A stretch of DNA of 24,909 nucleotides, from positions 1 to 24,909 of the forward strand of contig CBFHNF010000026.1 in the NCBI GenBank assembly GCA_965657135.1, read 5' to 3'. Each line of letters starts with the position of its first letter. Positions within the stretch are counted from its first letter, which is position 1. The position numbers and the translations under genes were made by a program. Shown here in pieces: positions 1-6,943 of this stretch. This stretch comes from HIMB11 sp965657135. Its GTDB lineage: Bacteria > Pseudomonadota > Alphaproteobacteria > Rhodobacterales > Rhodobacteraceae. The notes under the pieces are model-generated. The model did no database searches, was not told where the DNA came from, and saw only the letters and a program-made list of their open reading frames with translations.

Positions 1-243
1 CCATGTCACCTGTGTTCCAATCATCAAACCGATGATCGCAATAAAAACTAGCCGAAATCGTTTTGGAAACTGATAGTTGTCTGGGATTGATCTCGGTCGA
101 GACATCACAAAGATAGCCGTTACCAAAAGTGGCCCAAGCATCCATGGCAACGGAAGGGGTGTGAATGTCGCCGCAACAAAACCTGAAAGCAGTCCAAGAC
201 CTAAGAGCAAGCTGGTAAATATGAAAGATGCCTGTAATTTCAT
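1..243 (-). CDS. AbrB-family integral membrane protein (partial, N-terminal part)
   Basis: The first 81 codons of a membrane protein whose 3' part lies outside the window. From the ATG at 243 it reads MKLQASFIFTSLLLGLGLLS, a hydrophobic N-terminal helix, followed by the motif LPLPWMLGPLLVTA, a charged stretch (SRPRSIPDNYQFPKRFR) and another hydrophobic segment. A helix followed by a P-W-(M/L)-L-G-P motif is typical of the AbrB duplication family of inner-membrane proteins, often annotated as putative ammonia monooxygenases or transporters. The assignment is by resemblance and the function of the family is not settled. No good ribosome binding site precedes the ATG. A TTGACA hexamer (minus strand, 274-279) lies upstream, but I see no matching -10 box. 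Confidence 0.6.
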   Translation of the reverse strand, partial: MKLQASFIFTSLLLGLGLLSGFVAATFTPLPLPWMLGPLLVTAIFVMSRPRSIPDNYQFPKRFRLVFIAIIGLMIGTQVTW

Positions 244-317
244 CTAGGCTGTGATGCGCCTATTTAGGGAAAGTGTCAATTAAAGTGGTGGCAGAGTTCA
301 GTAATAATTTAATCACT

Positions 318-530
318 TTATTCCTCACGCCCATGTTCAACCAAAAAGTCGTAGATTTCAGTTCGTAGTGAATGATCTGTTTCAAGCGCAAACACATATG
401 CCTGTGTTGCATAAAAACATGCGGCATCCAGATCCGTGCTGCGCATGGCCGCGAGATGGTAAAGTTCGCATAGGCGTGCGCCATCTCCGCTGGCATGCGC
501 CGTTAGAAAATCATGTTCGCTCGCTGTCAT
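318..530 (-). CDS. Small helical protein of unknown function, coupled to the Rieske oxygenase
   Basis: A 70-residue protein starting MTASEHDFLTAHASGDGARL and ending VEHGREE. Its ATG at 528-530 overlaps the TGA stop of the upstream Rieske oxygenase as ATGA, which suggests translational coupling and a shared mRNA. A longer reading from 593 is possible but would run through the oxygenase's end, so the coupled start is preferred. The sequence is rich in Ala, Leu, Tyr and acidic residues and looks alpha-helical. The phrase LAAMRSTDLDAACFYATQAYVFALE resembles a tetratricopeptide-type helix pair, but this is too short to claim a TPR. I see no signal peptide, membrane segment or catalytic motif. I do not recognise the family. 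Context suggests an accessory to the oxygenase. Confidence 0.65.
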   Translation of the reverse strand: MTASEHDFLTAHASGDGARLCELYHLAAMRSTDLDAACFYATQAYVFALETDHSLRTEIYDFLVEHGREE

Positions 531-1684
531 TCTGCGGCATTTGCAAGAGAACGACGTTCCATCACCTTGCCCGCAACCCAGTCGTGAAAACAATGTGTTG
601 GACCGTCCATCGCGGGGGAAAAGCGACCACCGTCAAAGTTGATACCATGCCGACCACGCTGCATGCCCTCAACGACAAAGATGTCTTCTTCGAACACAAT
701 TTTCCACTGCTGTGTATTTAAGGCTCGCAACTCTGAATCTGTTTCCGGCGTTGCATAATAGAGATGGATGTTTTCTTCGGTTTGCTCTGGTCCCTTGGGG
801 ACCAAGACAATCGCAAATGCATGATCACGATGCATTCCCAACAAAACATTGGGATACACAGAAAGATATTCTGCTGCCGTGTCCCATTTTTTGTCCAAGT
901 CATCAAAGTCGGAAAATTTGGCGCCGTTTTGTCCTTCCAGTTGTCGATAAACCAGCGTCCCTTGCCCAGAGTAAGCGCCATATTCTTCGATGTTGTAATG
1001 ATCCTCTAGCCTTGAATAACTATTCAACCCGGGATGGACCCATGGCAAATGATAGCTTTCACAATAGTTTTCAACCGCAAGTTTCCAGTTGGATTTTACG
1101 GACAACGTAAATTTGCTATCTTCGCCACCATGATAAAGGGGACGTTCAAATTCAGCCCATCGATCCATGACTGGTTTCATTGCCGTTTCAAATTCTGGGG
1201 CCTGACCATCTACATTCACCCAGACAACATCGCGCCACAGATGACTGCGAATTTCCGTTAACCCCAGTGTCGAACGATCCACATCTGGATGGGTGTTTTG
1301 TCCTGGGCCACCCACATGCGGAGTAGAGACCAATTTTCCTTCTGTTGAATAGCACCAGCTGTGGTAGGGGCAGCGGATTGCCCCCTCGATCTTGCGCGCT
1401 TCTTCAACCAATATCATCCCGCGGTGGCGGCAAGTGTTTTCAAACACGCGCACCTGATCATTTCGATCGCGCAGCAACAATAACGGCATGCCCATGAATG
1501 TGATGGGTTTTGCATCACCAGCCTCGGGAACATCTGCGCCGACAGCCAATCCAGCCCATTGAGAGAAAATCAACGCATCGCGTTCCTCTGCAAAAACTGT
1601 TGGGTCAATATAGTGCGCGTTTGGTAGGCCATTCGCAGTGCCAAGGGGCTCCTTCACGTGCGAAAGATCTGTTAGATGTGTCAT
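527..1684 (-). CDS. Rieske non-heme iron oxygenase, alpha (catalytic) subunit
   Basis: A 385-residue Rieske oxygenase of the aromatic-ring-hydroxylating/quaternary-amine demethylase type. The Rieske 2Fe-2S ligands are C85-x-H87 (CRHRGM) and C105-x2-H108 (CPYHSWC). The mononuclear iron site is visible as N206-Y-C-E-S-Y-H212-x4-H217 with probable third ligand D334 in FEEDIFVVEGMQRGR. The length fits single-subunit alpha chains such as GbcA or carnitine and stachydrine oxygenases, but the substrate cannot be read from the sequence. No reductase or beta subunit gene is adjacent, so the electron donor must be encoded elsewhere. The start is supported by GGAGG five bases before the ATG. Downstream it overlaps a 70-residue gene by ATGA, and a helix-turn-helix regulator lies 97 bases upstream on the same strand. 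Confidence 0.93.
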   Translation of the reverse strand: MTHLTDLSHVKEPLGTANGLPNAHYIDPTVFAEERDALIFSQWAGLAVGADVPEAGDAKPITFMGMPLLLLRDRNDQVRVFENTCRHRGMILVEEARKIEGAIRCPYHSWCYSTEGKLVSTPHVGGPGQNTHPDVDRSTLGLTEIRSHLWRDVVWVNVDGQAPEFETAMKPVMDRWAEFERPLYHGGEDSKFTLSVKSNWKLAVENYCESYHLPWVHPGLNSYSRLEDHYNIEEYGAYSGQGTLVYRQLEGQNGAKFSDFDDLDKKWDTAAEYLSVYPNVLLGMHRDHAFAIVLVPKGPEQTEENIHLYYATPETDSELRALNTQQWKIVFEEDIFVVEGMQRGRHGINFDGGRFSPAMDGPTHCFHDWVAGKVMERRSLANAAE

Positions 1685-1781
1685 GGCAGCCTCCGACTAG
1701 TGTTCAAATAGAGCTAGACGGTCCAGACCTGTGCGTCATGTTTATCCGCGACGAAGTTTTTCCAAATCCGACACGTGCCAT

Positions 1782-2591
1782 TTATTTAAAGGGTCGATCC
1801 AAAAGCAAAAGCGTCTGATGATACGTCGATAATTCATCGACTGTGCAAAAGCCAGATTTGCGCGCTGCTTCTAAAACGCGATTTGAAAACCCTCCCAGGT
1901 ATTGAAACATCATTCGCGAAGCGCGCGATGTGGTCGGGTTTTCCCGCGACGTGCGTACGGCGTATCCTTGCCAATAATTGTTTTCAAAGGATGGTACAGG
2001 CGAGATGAAATTAAAGGATCCTGTCATGAACCGTCTGCGTGACACGATCATCCCCAAACCGGTGTCCATCGCCACGACCATGCCGCGAAATTCACGTACG
2101 AATTTGTCGATTGGAAGCGACTGTTTGCGCATTTCCGAAACGGGTTCGCGCCCTGAAATATAGGTCATTCCGTCTTTGCGATAGATGCGAATGATGCCTT
2201 GAATAAATGTATCTGGATACAAAAAGCTGTGGCGCGAAAATGAATAAAACCCTGTTGGCAACATATGTTCAGGTACGTTACCCGATCGCATATTTAAAAA
2301 CTCATCTAGCTCATAAAACGCATGTGCGTTCGAAGGATCATTTTTCAGCGCACAGATGGGTTCTAGCAAAATGCGTGCATCCAATTTGAAATGTCCGTAT
2401 ATTTTTTGCAAAATATCAGGCCGCGGAAAGCTTTCACCTCCTAGGTATCTATTGAATTGCGTCCGATTAAGGGAAAGTTCCCGACACAATGCCGAAACAT
2501 TCGGCGTATTCCCCATCAGTTCTTTTAGGTTTTGAGAGAAAACAGCCCGTATATCAGCGGGAGAGCGGTCGCAACCTGCATCGTTTGGCAT
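1782..2591 (-). CDS. XRE-type helix-turn-helix transcriptional regulator
   Basis: A 269-residue protein with an N-terminal helix-turn-helix of the XRE/Cro type at about residues 15-65 (NVSALCRELSLNRTQFNRYL followed by GGESFPRPDILQKI). The rest, about 190 residues, is a separate domain that I do not recognise. It contains a run of beta-type segments (FIQGIIRIYRKDGMTYISGR) and looks like a sensing or oligomerisation domain rather than an enzyme. It lies directly upstream of the Rieske oxygenase on the same strand, 97 bases away, so it probably regulates that gene, itself, or both. A near-perfect inverted repeat at 2706-2734, some 115 bases before its start, is a candidate operator. DNA binding is well supported; the target and ligand are inference. 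Confidence 0.85.
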   Translation of the reverse strand: MPNDAGCDRSPADIRAVFSQNLKELMGNTPNVSALCRELSLNRTQFNRYLGGESFPRPDILQKIYGHFKLDARILLEPICALKNDPSNAHAFYELDEFLNMRSGNVPEHMLPTGFYSFSRHSFLYPDTFIQGIIRIYRKDGMTYISGREPVSEMRKQSLPIDKFVREFRGMVVAMDTGLGMIVSRRRFMTGSFNFISPVPSFENNYWQGYAVRTSRENPTTSRASRMMFQYLGGFSNRVLEAARKSGFCTVDELSTYHQTLLLLDRPFK

Positions 2592-2705
2592 TCTTTAGTC
2601 GTTCCATCGTTCGTTGGTCTTGAATCGCGCCCAGTACAGAAACAAGAAACTAAGGACTCTTGGGCAAACTTGTAAGTTATAGTCCAAGAACCTGCCGAAA
2701 TTTTT

Positions 2706-2734
2706 ATTCCCATTCAAGTAGATTGAACGGGAAT
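2706..2734. repeat. Inverted repeat, 12-base arms, candidate operator
   Basis: ATTCCCATTCAA (2706-2717), a five-base spacer, then TTGAACGGGAAT (2723-2734). The arms match at 11 of 12 positions, with one G-T wobble. It lies between the ilvN stop and the start of the helix-turn-helix regulator. On the minus strand, the direction of ilvN transcription, it is followed by an A-run rather than a T-run, so it does not look like an intrinsic terminator. A binding site for the regulator is the simplest reading. Confidence 0.5.
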
Positions 2735-2821
2735 GATATCTTTTGCAGCAGTGTTGCTACAAAGACAGATCAAAAAACAACCAATGGTAGATTGTTGATG
2801 ATAAATTGTGCATTTTGTTAA

Positions 2822-3400
2822 TCAACCGCTTGCTGCGGCGTCTATCCCACGTGAAAGAGCAGCAACCCCTGTACGTGCCATTTCACGCAATCCAAGCGGG
2901 CGCATCAAATCGGCGAACGCATCGATTTTGTCGGGCGTTCCAGTGATTTGAAAGACAAAACTATCTAATGTACTATCAACAACTTGTGCGCGGAAAATAT
3001 CCGCAAGACGCAGAGCCTCGACACGTTTGTCGCCAGATCCAGCAACTTTGATCAGGGCCAATTCGCGCTCTACCGCAGCACCTTCTACGGTTAGGTCATG
3101 AACCTCATGTACAGGGACAATGCGCCCCAACTGGGCCTTGATCTGTTCAATCACAGCGGGTGTGCCGGTGGTTACAATTGTGATGCGGCTGAGATGGCCT
3201 TGATGGTCAACCTCTGCCACAGTCAGGCTTTCTATATTATATCCACGTCCTGAAAATAGACCGATGACACGGGCCAAAACACCAGCCTCGTTATCAACGA
3301 TCACGGCCAAGGTATGGGTTTCGATTTCATCACCATAGTTGGCACGCAGATTATAGGCCGAATGTTTGGTCGAGCCTTTTTTGATTTTTAGAGCTGACAT
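2822..3400 (-). CDS. ilvN: Acetolactate synthase small (regulatory) subunit
   Basis: A 192-residue regulatory subunit that binds the large subunit and gives feedback control, usually by valine, over the first common step of branched-chain amino acid synthesis. An ACT domain occupies about residues 28-100, with the characteristic THTLAVIVDNEAGVLARVIG and FSGRGYNIESLTVAEVD. A second regulatory domain follows, ending in the family-typical PLGLREMARTGVAALSRG. The start is 11 bases after the large-subunit stop, so the two are co-transcribed and fall under the attenuator at 5212-5310. A weak hairpin followed by a T-run on the minus strand (about 2772-2797) may end the transcript, but the stem is short. 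The gene could also be named ilvH. Confidence 0.95.
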   Translation of the reverse strand: MSALKIKKGSTKHSAYNLRANYGDEIETHTLAVIVDNEAGVLARVIGLFSGRGYNIESLTVAEVDHQGHLSRITIVTTGTPAVIEQIKAQLGRIVPVHEVHDLTVEGAAVERELALIKVAGSGDKRVEALRLADIFRAQVVDSTLDSFVFQITGTPDKIDAFADLMRPLGLREMARTGVAALSRGIDAAASG

Positions 3401-3411
3401 GTCATTCTTCC

Positions 3412-5169
3412 TTATACCAAAACGGCGCCTGATATGCCGATTGCATCTTTTGTGTTCGCTTCGCCAAGCAGCATTTTGTTGTGCGGTTCACCAGATGGGA
3501 TCATTGGGAAACAGTTTTCATGTTTTTCAACCAAGCAATCAAAGATTACAGGTCCATCGTAGTTCAACATCTCCATAATCGCATCATCCAAATCTGCAGG
3601 ATCGCTACACAAAATACCCTTGGCCCCAAACGCTTCGGCCAATTTTACGAAATCGGGCAGGGCATCAGACCATGAGTGGGAATAGCGTTCGCCATGCAAC
3701 AATTCCTGCCACTGACGCACCATTCCCAAACGCTCATTGTTCAAAATGAATTGTTTCACAGGTAGGCGATACTGAATTGCAGTGCCCATTTCCTGCATAT
3801 TCATCAACCATGATGCTTCGCCCGCGACGTTGACAACCAATGCATCCGGATGCGCGATTTGAACACCAATCGAGGCGGGGAAACCATATCCCATCGTGCC
3901 CAAGCCGCCAGACGTCATCCATTGATTAGGGTTTTCAAATCCAAGATATTGCGCGGCCCACATTTGGTGCTGACCTACTTCGGTACAGATAAAGCGATCA
4001 TTGCGGTGTTTGGTCAATTCTTCTAGGCGGGCAAGGGCATATTGAGGTTTGATTGTGCTTCCCTTTTGTTCAAAAGACAAACACTTAACCTTTTGCCATT
4101 CTTGGATTTCCGCCCACCACTTTTGCAAACCACCTGCGTTTACTTTGCGGCCTCTTGATTTCCAGACCTTAAGCATATCTTCCAAAACATGGGCCACATC
4201 GCCAATGATTGGGATATCTACTTGGATCACTTTGTTTATTGAGGATGGATCAATGTCGATATGCGCCTTTTTCGATTTTGGGCTAAACGCATCAAGCCGA
4301 CCAGTGATCCGATCGTCAAAACGGGCGCCAATATTGATCATGAGATCACAGTCGTGCATCGCAAGGTTCGCTTCATAAAGCCCATGCATTCCCAGCATCC
4401 CCAACCAGTTTTTGCCTGATGCAGGATATGATCCAAGACCCATCAACGTTGAGGTGATTGGAAACCCAGTTGCATCCACCAATTCACGCAGTAATTGGCT
4501 TGCCGCAGGGCCAGAGTTGATGACGCCGCCGCCGGTATAAAATAAGGGGCGTTCGGCAGTTTCCATTGCCTCAACCAATTTGGTGATTTGGTCGATGTCG
4601 CCTTTTACCTTTGGTGCATAATGGGATGTTTTGGCTTTTTGCTTTTCTTGATAGGTGGCGGATGCAAATTGAACATCTTTGGGGATGTCCACCAACACAG
4701 GGCCAGGGCGGCCGGATGTCGCCACGTGGAACGCCTGATGAATGGTTGAAGATAGGTTTGCAGTGTCCTTCACCAACCAATTGTGTTTTGTACAAGGGCG
4801 CGTGATGCCGATTGTATCGGCCTCTTGGAAGGCGTCCGACCCAATCATGAACGTTGGAACTTGGCCTGTCAAAACGACCAACGGGATGCTGTCCAACAGT
4901 GCATCAGTCAAACCAGTGACGGCGTTTGTCGCACCCGGCCCTGACGTTACCAAAACGACGCCAGGTTTGCCGGTGGATCGTGCATATCCCTCTGCTGCAT
5001 GAACTGCGCCCTGTTCGTGACGCACAAGAATGTGGCGAATGTCATTTTGTTGAAAAATTTCATCATAGATAGGAAGCACAGCCCCACCTGGGTATCCGAA
5101 TACTGTATCGACGCCCTGGTCCTTCAAGGCTTGGACGATCATTTTTGCTCCGGTCATTTGGCGTGTCAT
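3412..5169 (-). CDS. ilvB: Acetolactate synthase large (catalytic) subunit
   Basis: A thiamine-diphosphate enzyme of 585 residues that makes 2-acetolactate or 2-aceto-2-hydroxybutyrate from pyruvate. The N-terminal domain shows the catalytic glutamate E52 in VRHEQGAVHAAEGYA. The central domain binds FAD. The C-terminal cofactor motif is at about residues 450-477: it reads G-E-A-S-W-L-M-N where most family members have G-D-G-S, and it ends in the usual ILNN. The intact continuation LGMVRQWQ argues for an active enzyme. I chose the MTRQ start at 5169 because GGAG lies nine bases upstream and family members begin this way; an in-frame ATG at 5208 would start inside the attenuator. It is the first structural gene of the ilv operon. 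The symbol ilvI is also used. Confidence 0.95.
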   Translation of the reverse strand: MTRQMTGAKMIVQALKDQGVDTVFGYPGGAVLPIYDEIFQQNDIRHILVRHEQGAVHAAEGYARSTGKPGVVLVTSGPGATNAVTGLTDALLDSIPLVVLTGQVPTFMIGSDAFQEADTIGITRPCTKHNWLVKDTANLSSTIHQAFHVATSGRPGPVLVDIPKDVQFASATYQEKQKAKTSHYAPKVKGDIDQITKLVEAMETAERPLFYTGGGVINSGPAASQLLRELVDATGFPITSTLMGLGSYPASGKNWLGMLGMHGLYEANLAMHDCDLMINIGARFDDRITGRLDAFSPKSKKAHIDIDPSSINKVIQVDIPIIGDVAHVLEDMLKVWKSRGRKVNAGGLQKWWAEIQEWQKVKCLSFEQKGSTIKPQYALARLEELTKHRNDRFICTEVGQHQMWAAQYLGFENPNQWMTSGGLGTMGYGFPASIGVQIAHPDALVVNVAGEASWLMNMQEMGTAIQYRLPVKQFILNNERLGMVRQWQELLHGERYSHSWSDALPDFVKLAEAFGAKGILCSDPADLDDAIMEMLNYDGPVIFDCLVEKHENCFPMIPSGEPHNKMLLGEANTKDAIGISGAVLV

Positions 5170-5211
5170 TCTCATTCGCTCCGTTTTCACCAGCATACTC
5201 TGTTTCACATT

Positions 5212-5238
5212 AAAAAAGCCCCCGATTTTGGCGGGGGC
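5212..5238 (-). terminator. ilv attenuator terminator
   Basis: On the minus strand GCCCCCG (5238-5232), a seven-base loop, CGGGGGC (5224-5218), then six Ts (5217-5212). A perfect 7-bp GC stem with a T-run, sitting between the leader peptide and the large-subunit gene, is a textbook intrinsic terminator. Its 5' arm shares three bases (5236-5238) with the 3' arm of the competing hairpin at 5236-5279. Confidence 0.9.
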
Positions 5239-5279
5239 GCATGGGGGTCCATAATGGTGACGTTATCGACCCATGCGCC
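5236..5279 (-). promoter_or_regulatory. ilv antiterminator hairpin
   Basis: On the minus strand GGCGCATGGG (5279-5270) is an exact complement of CCCATGCGCC (5245-5236), giving a 10-bp stem. The 5' arm lies within the last codons of the leader peptide, straight after its Val and Ile codons. The 3' arm overlaps the first arm of the terminator, so the two structures exclude each other. A ribosome stalled early in the leader would leave the 5' arm free and allow this hairpin; a ribosome reaching the stop codon would cover it and let the terminator form. Confidence 0.8.
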
Positions 5280-5310
5280 TTATAACCACGACGTTCAGCA
5301 CATCAAACAT
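5263..5310 (-). CDS. ilvL: ilv operon leader peptide (attenuation)
   Basis: A 15-codon reading frame encoding MFDVLNVVVIRRMGR and ending in TAA. Six of the fifteen residues are branched-chain amino acids (four Val, one Leu, one Ile), with GTC-GTG-GTT-ATA in succession. The ATG is preceded by a good ribosome binding site (AGGAG, seven bases upstream). It is followed by mutually exclusive antiterminator and terminator hairpins and then by the acetolactate synthase genes. This matches ribosome-mediated attenuation as established for ilv operons: shortage of charged Val, Leu or Ile tRNA stalls the ribosome and allows readthrough. The peptide itself probably has no function after translation. Confidence 0.88.
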   Translation of the reverse strand: MFDVLNVVVIRRMGR

Positions 5311-5338
5311 CAACGGACTCCTGTTACTTTGGCCGCAC

Positions 5339-5365
5339 ATTATGGGTGCTGGTAGAGGAGGTCAA
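5339..5365 (-). promoter_or_regulatory. Candidate ilv promoter
   Basis: On the minus strand TTGACC (5365-5360) is followed 15 bases later by CATAAT (5344-5339). The spacer is a little shorter than the usual 17, but the position is right: transcription would begin about 20 bases before the leader peptide ATG at 5310. Confidence 0.5.
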
Positions 5366-5534
5366 CCGGCAAAATGACATAAGATGAAAAGAAATTTGCA
5401 AAAATCTTTTCATTTATTGCGCGTGAGTATCATTTTTGCGCAATTAATGGATTGGCGTGGGTAAATTTCTGAAGAATGAGCCTTGGCGACGAATTGTGTT
5501 GGTTGGCTGTGAATTCAGTGTGCAACTACAAATC

Positions 5535-5571
5535 AAAAAAAAACCGCCCCAGTCGAATGAATGAGGCGGTT
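5535..5571 (-). terminator. Terminator of the rpsF-rpsR-rplI operon
   Basis: On the minus strand AACCGCC (5571-5565), a loop of 16 bases, GGCGGTT (5548-5542), then a T-run continuing to 5535. It lies about 30 bases past the rplI stop codon and separates the ribosomal operon from the ilv promoter. Confidence 0.85.
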
Positions 5572-5601
5572 AATCGATTTTACGTGACAGTCAACGAACG
5601 C

Positions 5602-6210
5602 TTATGCGTCGTCTTCTGGAGTTGCAACAGGGCCGTCATCATCGTCATCAGAGGCAGCACCGCCGAGATCGTCGAAGAGTTCAGCAATCTCAAATTCTGC
5701 CGCTGCTTCTTCTTCAGCTGCCAATTCTTGAATTGATTTACCGGATGCTTGTAGCTCCGCTTCTTCCATTGAGCGTGCAACATTCATAATGATTGTCGCA
5801 GATACTTCTGGGTGAAGTTTCACCAACATTTCGTGAAGGCCTAATTCTTTGATCGGATCGATCAAAGACACTTGCTTGCGATCAACACTAAAGCCTGCTT
5901 CTGTTGCGACTTCTGAGGCATCACGTGGTGTGACAGAACCATAAAGCGCACCAGAGTCAGAGGCAGAGCGAATCACAATAAACTGCTGGCCATCTAGCTT
6001 CGCGGCAAGATCGTCTGCTTCTTTTTTGGTTTCAAGGTTGCGTGCTTCAAGCTGCGCTTTTTGAGCTTCGAACGCTTTTACATTCGCGTCTGAAGCTGTT
6101 TGCGCTTTGCCTTGTGGCAAAAGAAAGTTGCGTGCATAGCCTGGTTTTACATCAACGATGTCGCCCATTTGGCCCAATTTCGCAACGCGTTCTAGAAGGA
6201 TAACTTGCAT
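5602..6210 (-). CDS. rplI: 50S ribosomal protein L9
   Basis: Binds 23S rRNA in the large subunit. The N-terminal domain starts MQVILLERVAKLGQMGDIVD and continues VKPGYARNFLLPQGKA, the L9 signature. A central helix (residues about 40-75) and the C-terminal domain (about 80-150) follow. At 202 residues it is longer than the roughly 150 of E. coli L9. The extra part is an acidic tail (EEEAAAEFEIAELFDD, then a run of five Asp near the end), a common feature of Rhodobacterales L9. It starts ten bases after the rpsR stop and is the last gene of the operon. Confidence 0.97.
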   Translation of the reverse strand: MQVILLERVAKLGQMGDIVDVKPGYARNFLLPQGKAQTASDANVKAFEAQKAQLEARNLETKKEADDLAAKLDGQQFIVIRSASDSGALYGSVTPRDASEVATEAGFSVDRKQVSLIDPIKELGLHEMLVKLHPEVSATIIMNVARSMEEAELQASGKSIQELAAEEEAAAEFEIAELFDDLGGAASDDDDDGPVATPEDDA

Positions 6211-6220
6211 GTTTCTCTCC

Positions 6221-6448
6221 TTAGTTTACGGAATAGGGCAATAGCGCCAAGAAGCGTGCGCGTTTGATAGCGCGTGCCAATTCACGCTGTTTCTTTGCAG
6301 AAACCGCAGTGATGCGTGATGGTACAATTTTACCGCGCTCAGAGATGTAGCGTTGTAGCAATTTTGTATCTTTATAATCGATCTTTGGGGCATTCTCACC
6401 TGAGAATGGGCAGACCTTGCGACGACGGAAAAATGGTTTATTTGTCAT
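6221..6448 (-). CDS. rpsR: 30S ribosomal protein S18
   Basis: A 75-residue small-subunit protein that forms a heterodimer with S6 on the platform of the 30S subunit. The family core is clear: DYKDTKLLQRYISERGKIVP followed by SRITAVSAKKQRELARAIKR and ARFLALLPY. Length is normal. The N-terminal FFRRRKVCPFSG is the usual basic region. It starts 17 bases after rpsF and lies ten bases before rplI. Confidence 0.98.
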   Translation of the reverse strand: MTNKPFFRRRKVCPFSGENAPKIDYKDTKLLQRYISERGKIVPSRITAVSAKKQRELARAIKRARFLALLPYSVN

Positions 6449-6465
6449 GGGTTATCATCCTTTCC

Positions 6466-6840
6466 TTACGTTCGACGTTCACGGCGTTCACCGCGGTCAC
6501 CACGGTCACCTCGGTCATCACGTTTTTGCATTTGAACGGACGGGCCCTCTTCGTGGGCTTCAACCTTGATGGTCATAACGCGCATGACGTCTTCGTGAAG
6601 ACGCATCAAACGTTCCATTTCCTGAACCGCAGATGCAGGGCTATCTGTGCGCATCAACGCATAGTGACCCTTGCGGTTTTTATTGATTTTGTAGGCCATT
6701 GTTTTGACACCCCAGTATTCAGACTCAAGGACGTTGCCGCCATTGTCTTTCAATACTGTCGAAAAGTGTTCAACCAGGCCTTCAGCTTGCGTGTTGGAAA
6801 GATCCTGACGCGAAATAAAGACATGCTCGTAAAGGGGCAT
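6466..6840 (-). CDS. rpsF: 30S ribosomal protein S6
   Basis: A 124-residue small-subunit protein and partner of S18. The typical start MPLYEHVFISRQDLS is at 6840 with GGAG five bases upstream; an in-frame ATG at 6903 would add 21 residues unlike the family and run through the folded leader. The S6 core is seen in ESEYWGVKTMAYKINKNRKG followed by HYALMRTDSPA. The C-terminus ends in a low-complexity basic-acidic tail, RDDRGDRGDRGERRERRT, encoded by near-identical nine-base units. It is the first gene of rpsF-rpsR-rplI, and its leader (6875-6937) can fold in a way that suggests autoregulation by S6:S18. Confidence 0.97.
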   Translation of the reverse strand: MPLYEHVFISRQDLSNTQAEGLVEHFSTVLKDNGGNVLESEYWGVKTMAYKINKNRKGHYALMRTDSPASAVQEMERLMRLHEDVMRVMTIKVEAHEEGPSVQMQKRDDRGDRGDRGERRERRT

Positions 6841-6874
6841 GTTGGCTCCAATCATGTTAAGGCGGGTTTCACAA

Positions 6875-6937
6875 GGTGGTATTACTCTTCTGCGACCACC
6901 CACGAGGGACTCCGCAAGATAAATTAATTGCAGAAGA
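6875..6937 (-). promoter_or_regulatory. Structured rpsF leader, candidate S6:S18 binding element
   Basis: The minus strand contains two interlocked inverted repeats before rpsF. TCTTCTGC (6937-6930) pairs exactly with GCAGAAGA (6893-6886), an 8-bp stem. GGTGGT (6900-6895) pairs exactly with ACCACC (6880-6875), and its loop holds the second arm of the first stem. The two pairings therefore form a pseudoknot or alternate with each other. An mRNA element bound by the S6:S18 complex is known upstream of rpsF in many bacteria. I cannot confirm that this matches its consensus. Confidence 0.5.
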
Positions 6938-6943
6938 TGCGCC

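Noticed and set aside
368..721. A 117-codon plus-strand open frame
   Set aside because: Lies opposite the Rieske oxygenase and the small coupled gene, both well supported; a shadow frame.
2601..2620. GTTC repeats (GTTCCATCGTTC) resembling half of a LexA box
   Set aside because: The spacing is four bases rather than seven, so it does not fit the alphaproteobacterial operator.
5170..5208. Upstream in-frame ATG for the acetolactate synthase large subunit
   Set aside because: It starts four bases after the attenuator T-run and lacks a proper ribosome binding site; the MTRQ start at 5169 has GGAG and matches the family.
6480..6520. Nine-base tandem repeats that could be taken for a short repeat array
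   Set aside because: They encode the RGD-type low-complexity tail of ribosomal protein S6 and are inside the gene; not a CRISPR or mobile repeat.
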